Assembly: GCF_030273125.1 (NCBI RefSeq) | Contig: NC_081519.1 | Coordinates: 10,420,869 to 10,484,868 of the forward strand | Length of the DNA: 64,000 nucleotides | Direction of reading: 5' to 3' | DNA from: Centropristis striata | Lineage: Eukaryota; Chordata; Actinopteri; Perciformes; Serranidae | Part shown: piece after piece, positions 63,423 to 64,000 of the stretch | Position numbering within the stretch: the stretch's first letter is position 1 | Layout of the letters: every line of letters starts with the position of its first letter | The notes under the pieces: model-generated | Databases searched by the model: none | Told to the model about the DNA's origin: nothing | The model's input: the letters and a program-made list of their open reading frames with translations, nothing else | Made by a program: the position numbers and the translations under genes

Positions 63423-63643
63423 CTGCAAGTTTCCAGTTTCAAACCCACAGATTTGAGGAAGATTTGCAGAAAAGGAATAACAACTGGATTACTCAAGTAA
63501 AATTGAATGTTTTTCAGTGGAAACAGCTATAATTTTATTGTCCTTTCATTTTCTGTTGAATTCATTAAATAGTTTCTTACGTTTGTAATTGAAGATATCT
63601 TTATCAACACTATTGTTTTAACTCTTTTACTTCAGTAAAATAG

Positions 63644-63699
<56 letters not shown>

Positions 63700-63700
63700 G
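63644..63700. repeat. (CTA)n microsatellite
   Basis: About 18 CTA/TAC trinucleotide units. Confidence 0.97.
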
Positions 63701-63960
63701 TACTACTAATTCTCTGTTACAAGTAAAAAATATATGCATCGACGTAGCAAAATAACTCATCATGCAGAATGGCCTACTTCAGAATAATGTCAATGATATT
63801 ACTGGATTGACATATTGACGTGTACATCACTTTAATAAATAATTGCAGCCTTAAAGTCTTATAATAATGCATCATAGTATTTTTGTTGATTATATTTTGT
63901 ATTATTAATCCTGATCTGTAGTAAGTATCTGAGTAACTAAATTAACTAAAGTTAGCAAAT
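63700..63960 (+). repeat. Partial copy of the AAGTAAAAGT percomorph repeat
   Basis: ACTCATCATGCAGAATGGCC and TACTTCAGAATAATG followed by ATATTACTGGATTGACATAT match the first half of the family seen at 62,290. The window ends inside or just after it. Confidence 0.65.
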
Positions 63961-64000
63961 AAATTGTAGTACAGTAAAAATTCAATATTTTCCTCTGGAA

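Overview
The window is vertebrate DNA, almost certainly from a percomorph-type teleost fish. It is AT-rich and intron-dominated. It is full of long (TG)n/(CA)n and (CT)n microsatellites and of fish-type SINEs, LINE tails and MITE-like repeats. Its one clearly recognisable gene is retinoic acid receptor gamma (rarg), on the + strand. There is no bacterial or viral gene organisation, so most open frames are chance frames or translations of microsatellites.

Layout. Positions 1-2,750 are an AT-rich nest of tandem and inverted repeats. 2,870-3,330 is a GC-richer patch. 4,070-4,930 holds a broken, minus-strand RecQ-like helicase exon of the kind found in multicopy fish elements. From 4.9 to 30 kb I see no coding gene. 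This stretch holds a tRNA-derived SINE (6.66 kb), a LINE 3' end (10.07-10.65 kb), MITEs (11.29-11.81 and 19.09-19.77 kb), other dispersed repeats, an orphan exon-like segment (8,275-8,335) and two candidate 5' noncoding exons of the rarg gamma-1 transcript (ending at 17,435 and 30,394).

rarg has two alternative first coding exons: gamma-1 (exon 30,866-31,239, ATG 31,071) and gamma-2 (ATG 41,386, donor after 41,530). Both end one base into a codon and splice in frame to seven shared exons between 53,026 and 56,812. The predicted proteins are 494 aa (gamma-1) and 486 aa (gamma-2). They have intact zinc fingers, ligand-binding domain and AF-2 helix, and an unusually long acidic F domain. At the three ligand-pocket positions that separate RAR subtypes the protein reads Ser/Met/Ala, a mix of the gamma signature (Met, Ala) and the alpha state (Ser). 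I cannot settle from the window alone whether this is rarga or rargb.

The introns carry several direct-repeat nuclear-receptor half-site arrangements: a perfect DR4 at 26,406, a DR6 at 20,682 and a triple half-site at 51,678. They also hold a perfect 33-bp palindrome and a MITE interrupted by a LINE tail.

Downstream, 57-61 kb is noncoding with a dispersed repeat. From 63,422 down to 61,573 lie three phase-compatible exons of a second, minus-strand gene that converges on rarg. I could not identify it, and its 5' part lies beyond the window.
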